Below, piece by piece: positions 45,046-55,899 of a stretch of 64,000 nucleotides of DNA (position 1 is its first letter; the number at the start of each line of letters is the position of its first letter). The translations under genes were made by a program, and so were the position numbers. The notes beneath the pieces are model-generated. The model was given only the letters and a program-made list of their open reading frames with translations. It had not been told where the DNA came from and searched no databases. Source of the DNA: Bolinopsis microptera (Eukaryota > Ctenophora > Tentaculata > Lobata > Bolinopsidae); assembly GCF_026151205.1 (NCBI RefSeq), contig NC_087081.1:17541859-17605858 (forward strand). The letters run 5' to 3'.

Positions 45046-45140
45046 CACGGACATTACTTTCACACTGAAGACCTCAGCGTGAATAATTATGTCCGTGAAA
45101 ATAATGTCTGTGGTATTAAGGTCCGTGAATAATAAAGTCC
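45046..45140. repeat. palindromic ATTATCACGGACATTA relic
   Basis: The stretch has ATAATTATCACGGACATT facing AATTATGTCCGTGAAAATAA and GTCCGTGAATAATAAAG. It looks like a fold-back MITE end that cuts off the GIY-YIG region. Confidence 0.5.
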
Positions 45141-45680
45141 GATAATTATTTCCATTAATTTTAGTGTGCGTCCCACATAGGCGTAGATATGTCTGTAGCC
45201 GATTACTATATTAGCTAATTAGTATACTAGGACAAATATAATCACTCCTCAGTCACATTCTAGAGTTCAGAAAAAGAGTAAAAAACTGAATATTAAAAAC
45301 TGGAGTTATTTCAATTTTAAAGAAGTCATTTTGGCTAGTATCCCGAACCGAGATATTATATGTGCAATTTTTTTCATGGAAGCCTTTTTACTTAGTATCC
45401 ACTACAGGCACGTAGCCAGGATTTTTCTTTGGGGGGCCCTTGGCGAGCGGAGCGAGCCGACCCGTTCAATCCAGCTGCACAACAAAATTTGTTGTTTTCT
45501 TGATTTTTTATGTATGGTGTAAAACAGTGTAGAGAAGTGTACGATCGAAGAATATTTCCAGATTTAAACATGTAACAATTGTTGTTTAAATGCTACCTGA
45601 AGCTGTTCAAATGAAATTGAACTGGGAGAATCGAGAAGATTACAAGTCACAGCTACGTACAACAATCAGGGTCAGGAATG

Positions 45681-46771
45681 AAAAGGGATACGTAGATAGA
45701 GTTCCTTATAATCCCTGACTACGACAGGGAGCTGAAGGCAGATCTGGGAGGGTCTGGGCACAATATTATATTGCTATTATATTATCATCTGCACACTTAT
45801 ACTTTAACTTAGCTTAAACTAATTACAACACTACAAATCCATTACATTTATTGAGGATATGAGTATGACGTAGTTATGTCGATACGTTATTCAACTATTT
45901 ATTTCTATTAGAATCTGTCTTCACTAAGTCTATTTAGAGACAATCAGAAATTTGAATCATTTATCAAGACATTATACTTATACATCACAAAACCTCCGAC
46001 TTGATTTACAACTTAACTTCACAAACACTAATCATATAATACAAACTTACTCTGTCGGTTATCATACTATAATTCAAGGCAACATTAGCGTCCGTGAATT
46101 GATCTCTGCAGGAGCCCTCCCTTACTAAAACTTGTGTCTTCATCTGCCGTATTACTTGGGAATATCGCCGGTCTCAGCTTCAAACATAAAGGTATGATAT
46201 TCAATAGACGCCGCTCTGCAAACGTCACCTGAAAAGGGATAAGTAGATAGAGCTCCTTATAATCCCTGACTACGACAGGGAGCTGAAGGCAGATCTGGGA
46301 GGGTCTGGGCACAATATTATATTGCTATATTATCATCTGCACACTTATTCTTAGTTTAAACTAATTACAACACTACAAATCCATTACATTTATTGAGGAT
46401 ATGAGTATGACGTAGTTATGTCGATACGTTATTCAACTATTTATTTCTATTAGAATCTGTCTTCACTAAGTCTATTTAGAGACAATCAGAAATTTGAATC
46501 ATTTATCAAGACATTATACTTATACATCACAAAACCTCCGACTTGATTTACAACTTAACTTCACAAACACTAATCATATAATACAAACTTACTCTGTCGG
46601 TTATCATACTATAATTCAAGGCAACATTAGCGTCCGTGAATTGATCTCTGCAGGAGCCCTCCCTTACTAAAACTTGTGTCTTCATCTGCCGTATTACTTG
46701 GGAATATCGCCGGTCTCAGCTTCAAACATAAAGGTATGATATTTAATAGACGCCGCTCTGCAAACGTCACC
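45681..46771. repeat. 551-bp tandem duplication
   Basis: Unit 1 is 45681-46230 and unit 2 is 46231-46771, nearly identical. The few differences (ACGTAG/AAGTAG, GAGTTCC/GAGCTCC, a short ATT deletion) suggest a recent event. Both units contain the same minus-strand coding-like segment. Confidence 0.9.
46085..46312 (-). CDS. unidentified coding-like segment in duplicated unit
   Basis: The minus frame reads 'VTFAERRLLNIIPLCLKLRP' then 'AIFPSNTADEDTSFSKGG' and ends at TAA. In unit 2 the same segment follows a good acceptor (CTGTTTCAG|GTAGGTGATAAG, 46790-46780); in unit 1 the acceptor is CCCTTTTCAG. I do not recognise the protein. It could be a duplicated terminal exon of a gene also represented by segments at 47273-47580 and 47808-48062 on the same strand, but the frames do not join without a break. 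Confidence 0.3.
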   Translation of the reverse strand: MPRPSQICLQLPVVVRDYKELYLLIPFQVTFAERRLLNIIPLCLKLRPAIFPSNTADEDTSFSKGGLLQRSIHGR

Positions 46772-47479
46772 TTATCACCTACCTGAAACAGATTTTAAGA
46801 TAAGCAACTAAATAAAGATTCGTTGAGATTCTGAGTTTCTGCCCTGACGGCTAACCAAATAAAATTTGGTCGGACAGACTCATCTCGCATATTAGGAAAA
46901 GCAGCTGAGGTTTAAGATATTTACCTTCTTTCAGATTTCTTTTTTAGACTGAACTAAACTTTAAACGATAACCTCTGAATGATCTGAACAACTAACTTTA
47001 AGGACATCGATCCTAAGAAATGGCCGTTTTTAAAAGCTTTAAAAAATTTCAAAGGGTCTACACAATGTCAATAACGCGCGGCCGGCTGGCGCTAGATATT
47101 GTAAAAGGCTTACGATTTTTTCCTTTATTCATCAGAAAGTCAATGTGGCAGACATAAAGAGCTAAAACTCTGTCAAAGCTTCTAGATCAATCTTTCGATA
47201 CTGTTTAGGCGGGAACTACAGGAGGTGCTATTTTCAGGTCCGTCTAGATCTCTGATAGGAAAAGTTAGTGGATCACTGGATCCGTCCCTGAAGTGAAACA
47301 AATGTTACTATCTTGCAAATGTTAACCATTTTATTTCGATTAGAATCGAATTTAACATACTTAAACTTGATATGATGTAATAATGAGGTACGTGTAAAAA
47401 TCAAGGGTATCCCTCGAGCCAGTTCAGCTTGTGTAATATAACAAAATAAATAGGGAAAAATAAGGGAGAGTACCTGGTG

Positions 47480-47700
47480 CCATGCTGTGTCAACAGAAGC
47501 GCTGAGGATAAATTCAGTGAGCATTAGTTGGAAAGGATTGTCATCAGTTACTGTGTGAGTTAGTGTTGTGGTGGACGAAAGGATAAGCCGCTGATCAGGG
47601 ATATAGGCCCCTCCTCACGAACTCTCTGCTGTGTTGGCGCAACGAGTGAGACTTTGGGGTGGTCAAAAGATGTGATGGTCCCGTCAAGTCTTGGCGAAAC
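47480..47700 (-). CDS. unidentified coding-like segments
   Basis: Two overlapping minus frames look like protein. 'LDGTITSFDHPKVSLVAPTQ' with 'QRVREEGPISLISG' is in one frame; 'LTHTVTDDNPFQLMLTEFIL' with 'SASVDTAWHQ' is in another and ends at a donor-like CACCAG|GTACTC (47475). A one-base shift separates them, so this is a pseudogene, a sequencing error or two exons. No family recognised. Confidence 0.3.
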
Positions 47701-47807
47701 TCAACATAGGTCAGATAGGTAGAAAACAATGCCATTGGAAAACTCTATCCAATGCAATAGTCACATTATAGTCATTTCTAGAAAAAAAAAAACCTGGTTA
47801 ATGTTGT

Positions 47808-48062
47808 TTAATGTGAGAGAATAAGATAAAAGAGTCGACCAATTTTTGTCAGTGTAAATATTGTCAAACAGCGGGCTCCAAAATCGTCTAGGGGGAAAGA
47901 GCCCTGAATATCAGCTATCTGCCTTAGTACCTTGGCTCTAAAGTCTAAATTATGCAGCGATGACGACATAAAAAGTCGCTGTATCATGGCAAATCTTGCT
48001 TTGTCAGAACTAAAAGAAGGTTTAGGAGCAAAGTAAATATCAGACTTAAGATATGAAAGCAC
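47808..48062 (-). CDS. unidentified coding-like segment
   Basis: After an acceptor-like CTTCTTTTAG the minus frame reads 'SDKARFAMIQRLFMSSSLHN' and 'LDFRAKVLRQIADIQGSFPL', with a mixed hydrophobic/charged composition expected of a helical protein. A donor-like CCAAG|GTACTA lies inside. Not recognised. Confidence 0.3.
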   Translation of the reverse strand: MLSYLKSDIYFAPKPSFSSDKARFAMIQRLFMSSSLHNLDFRAKVLRQIADIQGSFPLDDFGARCLTIFTLTKIGRLFYLILSH

Positions 48063-48128
48063 AGAAAGACTGAGTCAAATGTACAATTGTAGCTGCTGTC
48101 AGCTATTCTGCATCAAATAAAATATTAA

Positions 48129-48643
48129 GGGGCCATCTACTTAGGACGTCCAGCAAAAAGGGAGGGGGAGGTGGTTTTGGAATTTCGGACAAATCCGGAC
48201 AGTGATAGGGAGTGGTTTCTGAAAATCCGGACGTCCGGAAATTTTGGCAGAATTAACGAAAAAGTCGCATTTATTTCAACTCTTTGACACTAATTACTCA
48301 GTGAGTTTAGATCCCTGTATTTTGAACGAGAAGTCGTTTCCCAGAGCAGCTCATGAGAGCCGAGACACAACTCGCATATTCTGCTACTGCCTTAAAACTT
48401 ATTCCATTGGATGGCTACCTACTTAAGTACCTAAATGTATTATTGTCTATTCTAAGTGACTACACATTTTATTAACAATGAATTTGAGTTGGTTTTATTT
48501 GTACTCTTTAAAGTAGCTGGAAATCCGGACGTCCGGGGGAGGGGGTTTGAAAATTCGGACACAACCGGACAGGGGGAGGGGGTGCTCCCCGGGGGTGGTC
48601 TGAAAATCTGCAATTTTGACGGACGTCCCAAGTAGATGGCCCC
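48129..48643. mobile_element. TAA-flanked TIR element (PIF/Harbinger-like)
   Basis: Ends GGGGCCATCTACTTAGGACG and GGACGTCCCAAGTAGATGGC+CCC are inverted repeats; the flanks are TAA on both sides (48126-48128, 48644-48646). Interior subterminal units AAATCCGGACGTCCGG recur in both orientations. A 3-bp TWA-type target and a G-rich TIR fit PIF/Harbinger; no transposase is encoded. Confidence 0.75.
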
Positions 48644-48649
48644 TAAAGT

Positions 48650-49220
48650 CTAAACAAAAGTTCTCAAAACGTACACAACGAGAGAGTGTCGACCTACATG
48701 TCAATGAAACAGACTGTTTCACTGTTTGAGACAACACGTGTGTTTGCGCGCAATTCTGGAATAATCCGAGAGATGAACTGTAGCGAGTGTAACTTTAGTG
48801 TGCAGATGAGTGTGTACTTCGATGTATACTATTTCTGCACGTACAGGATCCTTTGTAAGGGGTCATTCACATATTTAGTTATCACTCACTTTGCTAACCA
48901 ATACAGCAATACTGGGGTAGGTTCACTGATAGTGTTTCTCAGAGATATAGATGGCTGTAAATTATGCTAATAAATATATAAAAATAAATATGGTCAAATG
49001 TTAAACAATGAGATGATTTAAGAGAAGCAAATATTAGTGGACTGAAATTATAATCTGATAAAGTGCAGCTGTGAACTCAAATGTATAAAACAAACTCACA
49101 ATTCGGATCGAACAGTTTAAAATGAAACACAATAAGACAGAGTAATTGGTAAAATGTTAAACAATAAGCTGTTTTAAGACAAGAAAATATTAGTCGACTG
49201 AAATTATGATCTGATAAAGT
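48650..49220. other. no gene seen
   Basis: AT-rich. Two short related segments (ATGTTAAACAATGAGATGAT at 48997 and ATGTTAAACAATAAGCTGTT at 49153) with similar continuations indicate a local duplication of about 155 bp. Confidence 0.4.
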
Positions 49221-49227
49221 GCAATGC

Positions 49228-49787
49228 TTGCAGCTTCCGATGAAAATGTATTCAACTTTGTGTCATGCTTGAATTGGTTTTGGACCTCTTCAATGCTTTT
49301 AATTTATTTATTATTGTTATTTGGTATTATGAGCTGATATGTATATATACATACGGTATCTAAAATTAAGCGTATAGCGAGCATATTTAACAATTTTTAA
49401 GCAATAATGTATTGCGAGCAGCTGTAACTTAAATATCGCATAAAAATCATATAATTATAACACAAAACTAAAATTTTATTGGAATCTAGGTTAAACTAAG
49501 ATAAAATTAATATCAGCCCCTTCGCCACTCTCAGCAGTCAACCAGGGCTCATAAAAGCTTAACAGCGCCTGGGTCCGTTCACCAACTGTGCTAATGTGAG
49601 TGGCGGTGTGGTAAAACCCATTTTAACAGCGTGAATATTTATCAAATATAAGCGCGCTAGCTGCTAGCATACTTGTATCATTTAATTTTTAATCAAATTT
49701 ATTCGGATATATATTTATTGATTATGTATTGAATTGGTGATAAATAATAAAATTGTCTTTTCTCAAAAAAAATTGTCTTTTCTCTAT
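49228..49787. mobile_element. second copy of the LINE-interrupting element
   Basis: Nearly identical to 9174-9736 in the same orientation, including the odd end ATTGTCTTTTCTC-A(7)-ATTGTCTTTTCTC. Family unknown; no coding frame. Confidence 0.85.
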
Positions 49788-50013
49788 AAAACAACAGATC
49801 GAACAGTATACAATAGTACATTTAACAAATGTACTATTGCAAATGACAAAAGTGTAATAAGGTAACTGGTAACAAGTCTGCTGGTTATTCAAAATTTAAC
49901 ATTAAAATATGTCCCGGCCCTTTGAATCATCCGCCGAATGATCAACTGAATGATTGCAACAGACAAAGAAACAAGCAAAATTTGTTAAATGGAGTGCATG
50001 ATCAAAGAAGGTA

Positions 50014-51667
50014 CGGGTATATGGCCCCCAGAATATAGGTGGCCCCCCAAATATAGGTCATGTTAGTGGATACAGTTCTAACCAAGATAAGCGATACTAA
50101 TGGGATCTGTTACTGCTAGGTTGGAGTAAAACATGTAACTAATGTTTCTGAATAAAAATTTTGGACCTACATGAGGTATTTTGGTATATTTGGTCATGAC
50201 AGCGAAAGATTTTAACGATGTTGTCATTTTCTAGAGGGGTAAATATGGCGAAAAATTGTCATGACAAAAATCTGTCCAACACATGCCATTAAGACTACTG
50301 GTATGAGTATAAGTATTATTTTAAGCTATCTTTTCATCGAGACATCTGCAAACTGACAATTTGGAAAAAAGTTATGGCCACCACGATTTTACGGGCCCCC
50401 AGAATATAGGTCTATACGACCCCCAGAATATAGGTTGGTCAAAAACCCTGAACATGCCCAAAACCATGCTTTGGGATGCTCTACTTGTAGCTACTAGTCT
50501 CCTGAACACACATATTAAGTTTTATCAAAATTGGATAAAAATTGGCCGAGTTATGGGATAAAAACAAAAACCATATGCCCATATTTGGGCATACGCACCA
50601 AATTTGATCGATTTTGGTCCATAAATTGGTCAAATATCAATATTTTTGAATGAAACCAACTTTATATGGAAGTTAGCATATATATTACACATTCTCTATG
50701 ATTATCAGCTCAATATCTACCTAACTGTGGATTCTGTGTTCAAATAATCGCAAAAAATGAACAAAATCGCTCATATCTCAAACTGACTTCGCTCAAAACA
50801 ATAGAACTCAATAGGGTTTCAATATTTTCACATGAAATTTTCAGAATCAACGTAGAATTGTCTCATGACCTTAAGTTTTGGGACAGAATTTTGAGTTAGG
50901 CCTTTAAAAAAATTTGGCGGCCAAAAATGTCTGATTTACAGTCATTGAGGTGCACATTGTATTGATACAGATAAAAACAGCCCCCCTCAATCATATCTAG
51001 GGACACTCCTTCAATCTTATTTAAGTATTTAGTTAAGATCCCTACTAAATGAGTGCATGAAAGCTTTTTAACTAGTAAAATTAAAGATTTTACTCATTAC
51101 GGGTATATGGCCCCCAGAATATAGGTTTTAAAAAAAAAAATAGCGACCAAGATACTGCATTTTCTCTGTCACCCTGAGCATTAAGGAATGTGGGGTAGTG
51201 ATGAGAAACAGTTAAAGAACATATGCTGAAGAGATGGCATCATCAAAATGTATGAAGGTGGAGTATTTGAGGACGATTTTTGCATACCTATATTCTGGGG
51301 GCCGTAGTTTTTGATTTTTTGCTATTAAGTATACTCTAAACCATTTCAATTTAGTATCTGGAGCCATTGGCATCATCAATACAGTCTCAGCAACATATTC
51401 TGACTGCATATAACTGTCTGTGACAATTTTAGAACAACTTAGGAACAGATGTTTGGACCTATATTCTGGGGGCCCTGTTAAAAAATGGTATTTTTACAGG
51501 TGAAAAAAAAGTACACTTAAAAACCTAATAATTATTTTCAACTACCCAAGAAACATTTAAAGGGTTATTATGTTCATATTTACAGCCCTAAACATGCTTA
51601 GAAGTAGTTTTAACACCTGTTTCTAAGTGCTCAAAAAACGACCTATATTCTGGGGGTCATATACCCG
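50014..51667. mobile_element. 1.65-kb TA-flanked element with repeated internal motif
   Basis: Ends CGGGTATATGGCCCCCAGAA and TTCTGGGGGTCATATACCCG are inverted repeats; both sides are TA, and neighbouring satellite units show the empty site GGTATATTAG. The motif GGCCCCCAGAATATAGGT (or its complement) recurs about eight times inside, including an internal copy of the terminal CGGGTATATGGCCCCC at 51099. TA targets fit Tc1/mariner; no transposase frame. Confidence 0.8.
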
Positions 51668-51907
51668 TATATTAGCTCCCTACAAAAATCTAATCCAATG
51701 AGAAAATAAATCTAAAGTCCAATTGCAAATGACAAAAGTGTAGTAAGGTAACTGCAGGTAACAAGTCTGCTGGTTATTGAGAATTTAACATTAAAATATG
51801 TCCCGGCCCTTTGAATCATCCGCCGAATGATCAACTGAATGATTGAAACAAACAAAGGAACAAGCAAAATTTATTAAATGGAGTGCATGATCAAAGAAGG
51901 TATATTA

Positions 51908-52605
51908 GGGGGGGGGGGCCAAGTGGATATTTGTAGATATTTGTAGATTAATGTAGCATGGATAATCCACGAAAAAAGTGGATGACATTCTAAAAATTTA
52001 TACATTTATCTCCAAAAATTCAGTAGAATTTCTGGGCACATATTTGAGATTACATTTTTTGTAGATAAATGTAGATATTTGTAGATTATCGTCAATGGAT
52101 AATTCACGAAAATTCTACAAATTCTACAAATTTATACATTTATCTCCAAAAATTCAGTAGAATTTCTGGGCACATATTTGAGATATACATTTTTTGTAGA
52201 TAAATGTAGATATTTGTAGATTATTGTAATGGATAATTCACGAAAAAAGTGGATGACATTATCCAAATATCTACAAATATCCACTTGGCCCCCCCCAGTG
52301 GCGTAACGTTGCCTGTTGGCGCCCCCCTGCCGAAAAGGCGCCCCCCTGTTGGCGCCCCCTCCCCTTTTGGTGCCCCTCCCTAAAATTGAACAAATTAGGT
52401 GATTTTAGAGGATACGCCGGTAAAATCTCTAAAAAAGTGTGTATCTAGAGCAAAACGCACAGTTTTGCTAGTACTTTAGTTAAGTTTTCGAAATTGTCCC
52501 ACATTCAAACGACGATTTGGCGCCCCCCTAAGACGGCGCCCCCCTGCGCACAGCGGGGTCAGCAGGGCCCTTTGTTACGCCACTGGCCCCCCCCCCCCCC
52601 CCCCC
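51908..52605. mobile_element. poly-G-terminated TIR element B (interrupted)
   Basis: Left end is an 11-G run followed by CCAAGTGGATATTTGTAGAT; the right arm is ATCTACAAATATCCACTTGG followed by C. The target TATATTA is duplicated (51901-51907 and 52606-52612), and the neighbouring satellite units show the empty site. The right poly-C end was later split by the hAT-like element 52296-52585. The interior consists of repeated TAGATAAATGTAGATATTTG and CACGAAAAAAGTGGATGACA segments. Confidence 0.8.
52296..52585. mobile_element. 290-bp hAT-type MITE
   Basis: TIRs CAGTGGCGTAACG and (CG)TTACGCCACTG, flanked by an exact 8-bp duplication gccccccc (52288-52295 and 52586-52593). CAGTGGCG ends and an 8-bp target duplication are hAT hallmarks. 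The interior has GGCGCCCCCCT units and shares GGTGATTTTAGAGGATA..GCC with the copy at 18590-19170. Non-autonomous. Confidence 0.85.
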
Positions 52606-53124
52606 TATATTAGCTCCCTACAAAAATCTAATCCAATGAAAAAATAAATCCAAAGTCCAATTGCAAAAGACAAAAGTGTAGCAAGGTAACTGCAGGTAAC
52701 AAGTCTGCTGGTTATTGAGAATTTAACATTAAAATATGTCCCGGCCCTTTGAATCATCCGCCGAATGATCAACTGAATGATTGCAACAAACAAAGGAACA
52801 AGCAAAATTTGTTAAATGGAGTGCATGATCAAAGAAGGTATATTAGCTCCCTACAAAAATCTAATCCAATGAGAAAATAAATCCAAAGTCCAATTGCAAA
52901 TGACAAAAGTGTAGTAAGGTAACTGGTAACAAGTCTGCTGGTTATTGAGAATTTAACATTAAAATATGTCCCGGCCCTTTGAATCATCCGCCGAATGATC
53001 AAATGAATGATTGCAACAAACAAAGGAACAAGCAAAATTTGTTAAATGGAGTGCATGATCAAAGAAGGTATATTAGCTCCCTACAAAAATCTAATCCAAT
53101 GAGAAAATAAATCTAAAGTCCAAT

Positions 53125-53473
53125 TAATAAAACAAATATTTTAATAAAACAAATATTTATTTTTACGGCACAATCAAACAATATCAATAATAAATAAATC
53201 CTAGGGGAGGTTTGAAGAGGTTTCAAGTGCCGAAGGCCACTGCTTATCTTTAGGATTTGAGAGTGACCTGTGCTTGAAACCCCCTCAACCATCCACTACG
53301 TCAATATACTAATTACAGTATACAAATATAGAAAAATATAATAATCTTAAATTACTTATTGGTTTAGTTTGGTGACAAAGGAGAGCCCAGTTGAGTTTTA
53401 GTTTAGCTTTAGGTTTTGAATCACAGTTTAAAAGGTTAGCCATGTTTCATGGCAGAGAGAGATATCATGTGTG
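53125..53473. mobile_element. insertion in satellite unit, family unknown
   Basis: About 350 bp replace the normal junction AAAGTCCAATTGCAAAAG; the flanks are ..CCAATT and ATTGC.., a 3-bp overlap. It begins with duplicated ATTTTAATAAAACAAAT and holds CTAGGGGAGGTTTGAAGAGG / TTGAAACCCCCTCAA inverted segments. No coding frame. Confidence 0.55.
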
Positions 53474-55309
53474 CATTGCAAAAGACAAAAGTGTAGCAAG
53501 GTAACTGCAGGTAACAAGTCTGCTGGTTATTGAGAATTTAACATTAAAATATGTCCCGGCCCTTTGGAGCATCCGCCGAATGATCAACCGAATGATTGCA
53601 ACAGACAAAGAAACAAGCAAAATTTGTTAAATGGAGTGCATGATCAAAGAAGGTATATTAGCTCCCTACAAAAATCTAATCCAATGTGAAAGTAAATCTA
53701 AAGTCCAATTGCAAATGACAAAAGTGTAGCAAGGTAACTGCAGGTAACAAGTCTGCTGGTTATTGAGAATTTAACATTAAAATATGTCCCGGCCCTTTGG
53801 AGCCTCCGCCGAATGATCAACCGAATGATTGCAACAGACAAAGAAACAAGCAAAATTTGTTAAATGGAGTGCATGATCAAAGAAGGTATATTAGCTCCCT
53901 ACAAAAATCTAATCCAATGAGAAAATAAATCTAAAGTCCAATTGCAAAAGACAAAAGTGTAGCAAGGTAACTGGTAACAAGTCTGCTGGTTATTGAAAAT
54001 TTAGCATTAAAATATGTCCCGGCCCTTTGGATCATCCGCCGAATGATCAACCGAATGATTGCAACAAACAAAGGAACAAGCAAAATTTGTTAAATGGAGT
54101 GCATGATCAAAGAAGGTATATTAGCTCCCTACAAAAATCTAATCCAATGAGAAAATAAATCTAAAGTCCAATTGCAAAAGACAAAAGTGTAGCAAGGTAA
54201 CTGCAGGTAACAAGTCTGCTGGTTATTGAGAATTTAACATTAAAATATGTCCCGGCCCTTTGGAGCATCCGCCGAATGATCAACCGAATGATTGCAACAG
54301 ACAAAGAAACAAGCAAAATTTGTTAAATGGAGTGCATGATCAAAGAAGGTATATTAGCTCCCTACAAAAATCTAATCCAATGAGAAAGTAAATCTAAAGT
54401 CCAATTGCAAATGACAAAAGTGTAGCAAGGTAACTGCAGGTAACAAGTCTGCTGGTTATTGAGAATTTAACATTAAAATATGTCCCGGCCCTTTGGAGCA
54501 TCCGCCGAATGATCAACCGAATGATTGCAACAGACAAAGAAACAAGCAAAATTTGTTAAATGGAGTGCATGATCAAAGAAGGTATATTAGCTCCCTACAA
54601 AAATCTAATCCAATGAGAAAATAAATCTAAAGTCCAATTGCAAAAGACAAAAGTGTAGCAAGGTAACTGGTAACAAGTCTGCTGGTTATTGAGAATTTAG
54701 CATTAAAATATGTCCCGGCCCTTTGGATCATCCGCCGAATGATCAACCGAATGATTGCAACAGATAAAGAAACAAGCAAAATTTGTTAAATGGAGTGCAT
54801 GATCAAAGAAGGTATATTAGCTCCCTACAAAAATCTAATCCAATGAGAAAATAAATCTAAAGTCCAATTGCAAAAGACAAAAGTGTAGCAAGGTAACTGC
54901 AGGTAACAAGTCTGCTGGTTATTGAGAATTTAACATTAAAATATGTCCCGGCCCTTTGAATCATCCGCCAAATGATCAACTGAATGATTGCAACAAACAA
55001 AGGAACAAGCAAAATTTGTTAAATGGAGTGCATGATCAAAGAAGGTATATTAGCTCTCTACAAAAATCAAATCCAATGAGAAAGTATTGTTTTCCGATAT
55101 TACAATCACAATCCACGGACATGACTAAAAATGACTGACACGTCCCGCGCGGCATCAGAAATATGGGAGGCCAGGAAATCTGGCACCACGATTTGTGGTG
55201 CCAGTTTGTGGCCATGGATAGAGCCCTCTTTGCCGCCTCCGGCGGTCGCGCGCTACTGCATGCGAGAGGGCTCTGGTTAGAGCAAGAAACACACCAAAGG
55301 TAACACTGC

Positions 55310-55437
55310 AATTGACGGATGTTACTCGTCTAAATTTCTTCGAAGTAGCGCGCGCCGCTTTCTTCTCGAAATGGCCCGACGCGACGGCAAGTGCTACGAA
55401 GTAGCGCGCGCCGGGCCAGATCATTAACAATGGTCAA
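55310..55437. mobile_element. TIR arm related to 1532-2231
   Basis: ACGGATGTTACTCGTCTAAA ... GGGCCAGATCATTAACAATG is the right-end arm of the element at 1532-2231. A matching left arm is not seen nearby. Confidence 0.65.
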
Positions 55438-55799
55438 CACTGCAACAACAAAATTATTCAAACATTATACACAAATAAATTCAACAATGGTAATTGTTGG
55501 ACACCCGAAAGTAAACTTCCGTCAATAAATTTTTTTTAATTAATAGAGTAAAAATCTGAGTAAAAACCCTTAAAAAACTAAGGAACATTTGTGGAAACAT
55601 TTATAAAGGTAAATAGTACGAGTAGTCAGATAACAATCAATACACTGGCTCTGCGATCTAAATGCAGAGCTGCAGCGTGAAGTATGCAGAGATGTAGTGA
55701 CTGAGCCAGCAAAATGTTAAAAATTTTGGTTGATCTAGTGTTGTGGTTGTCAGGTGGGTCTGCCTGACAGATTAGAAGGCAGGGTTTCCTTGACGAACA

Positions 55800-55899
55800 T
55801 TGTATCACGTTGCGACCCCCACGGTCGTTTCACTATCGTCCTGACGATACAGGGGGAGCCGTGCACTTCGTGCGCGGCGGGTCATACAACGTATGACAA
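55800..55899. mobile_element. 100-bp hAT-like miniature element
   Basis: TTGTATCACGTTGCGACCCC ... CATACAACGTATGACAA. Flanks gacgaaca and gacacaca agree at 6 of 8 positions. Same family as 2291-2505 and 57403-57498. Confidence 0.65.

Larger units (their letters stand above)
49838..55085. repeat. satellite array, about 233-bp unit, with insertions
   Basis: Eleven units begin ATTGCAAATGACAAAAGTGT (or AAAAGAC variant), continue through ATATGTCCCGGCCCTTTG and end TATATTAGCTCCCTAC ... AAAGTCC. Unit starts are near 49842, 51723, 52660, 52894, 53475, 53708, 53940, 54171, 54405, 54637 and 54870. Two variants (with ACTGCAGGTAAC or shorter ACTGGTAAC; AATCATCC or AGCATCC) alternate, hinting at a two-unit higher-order period. 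Other insertions lie inside (50014-51667, 51908-52605, 53125-53473). Short minus frames in the units are not genes. Confidence 0.9.

Noticed and set aside
45410-45480. transposon end (CACGTAGCCAGGATTTTTC then G-run)
   Set aside because: It resembles common DNA transposon ends in invertebrates, but no opposite end or target duplication was found.
52605-53035. two similar 66-68 residue frames on the minus strand
   Set aside because: They are the same frame in neighbouring satellite units and extend over its non-coding unit border.
49838-55085. CRISPR-like regular repeats
   Set aside because: Units of 233 bp are contiguous and homogeneous with no unique spacers, and the context is eukaryotic. 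It is a satellite.
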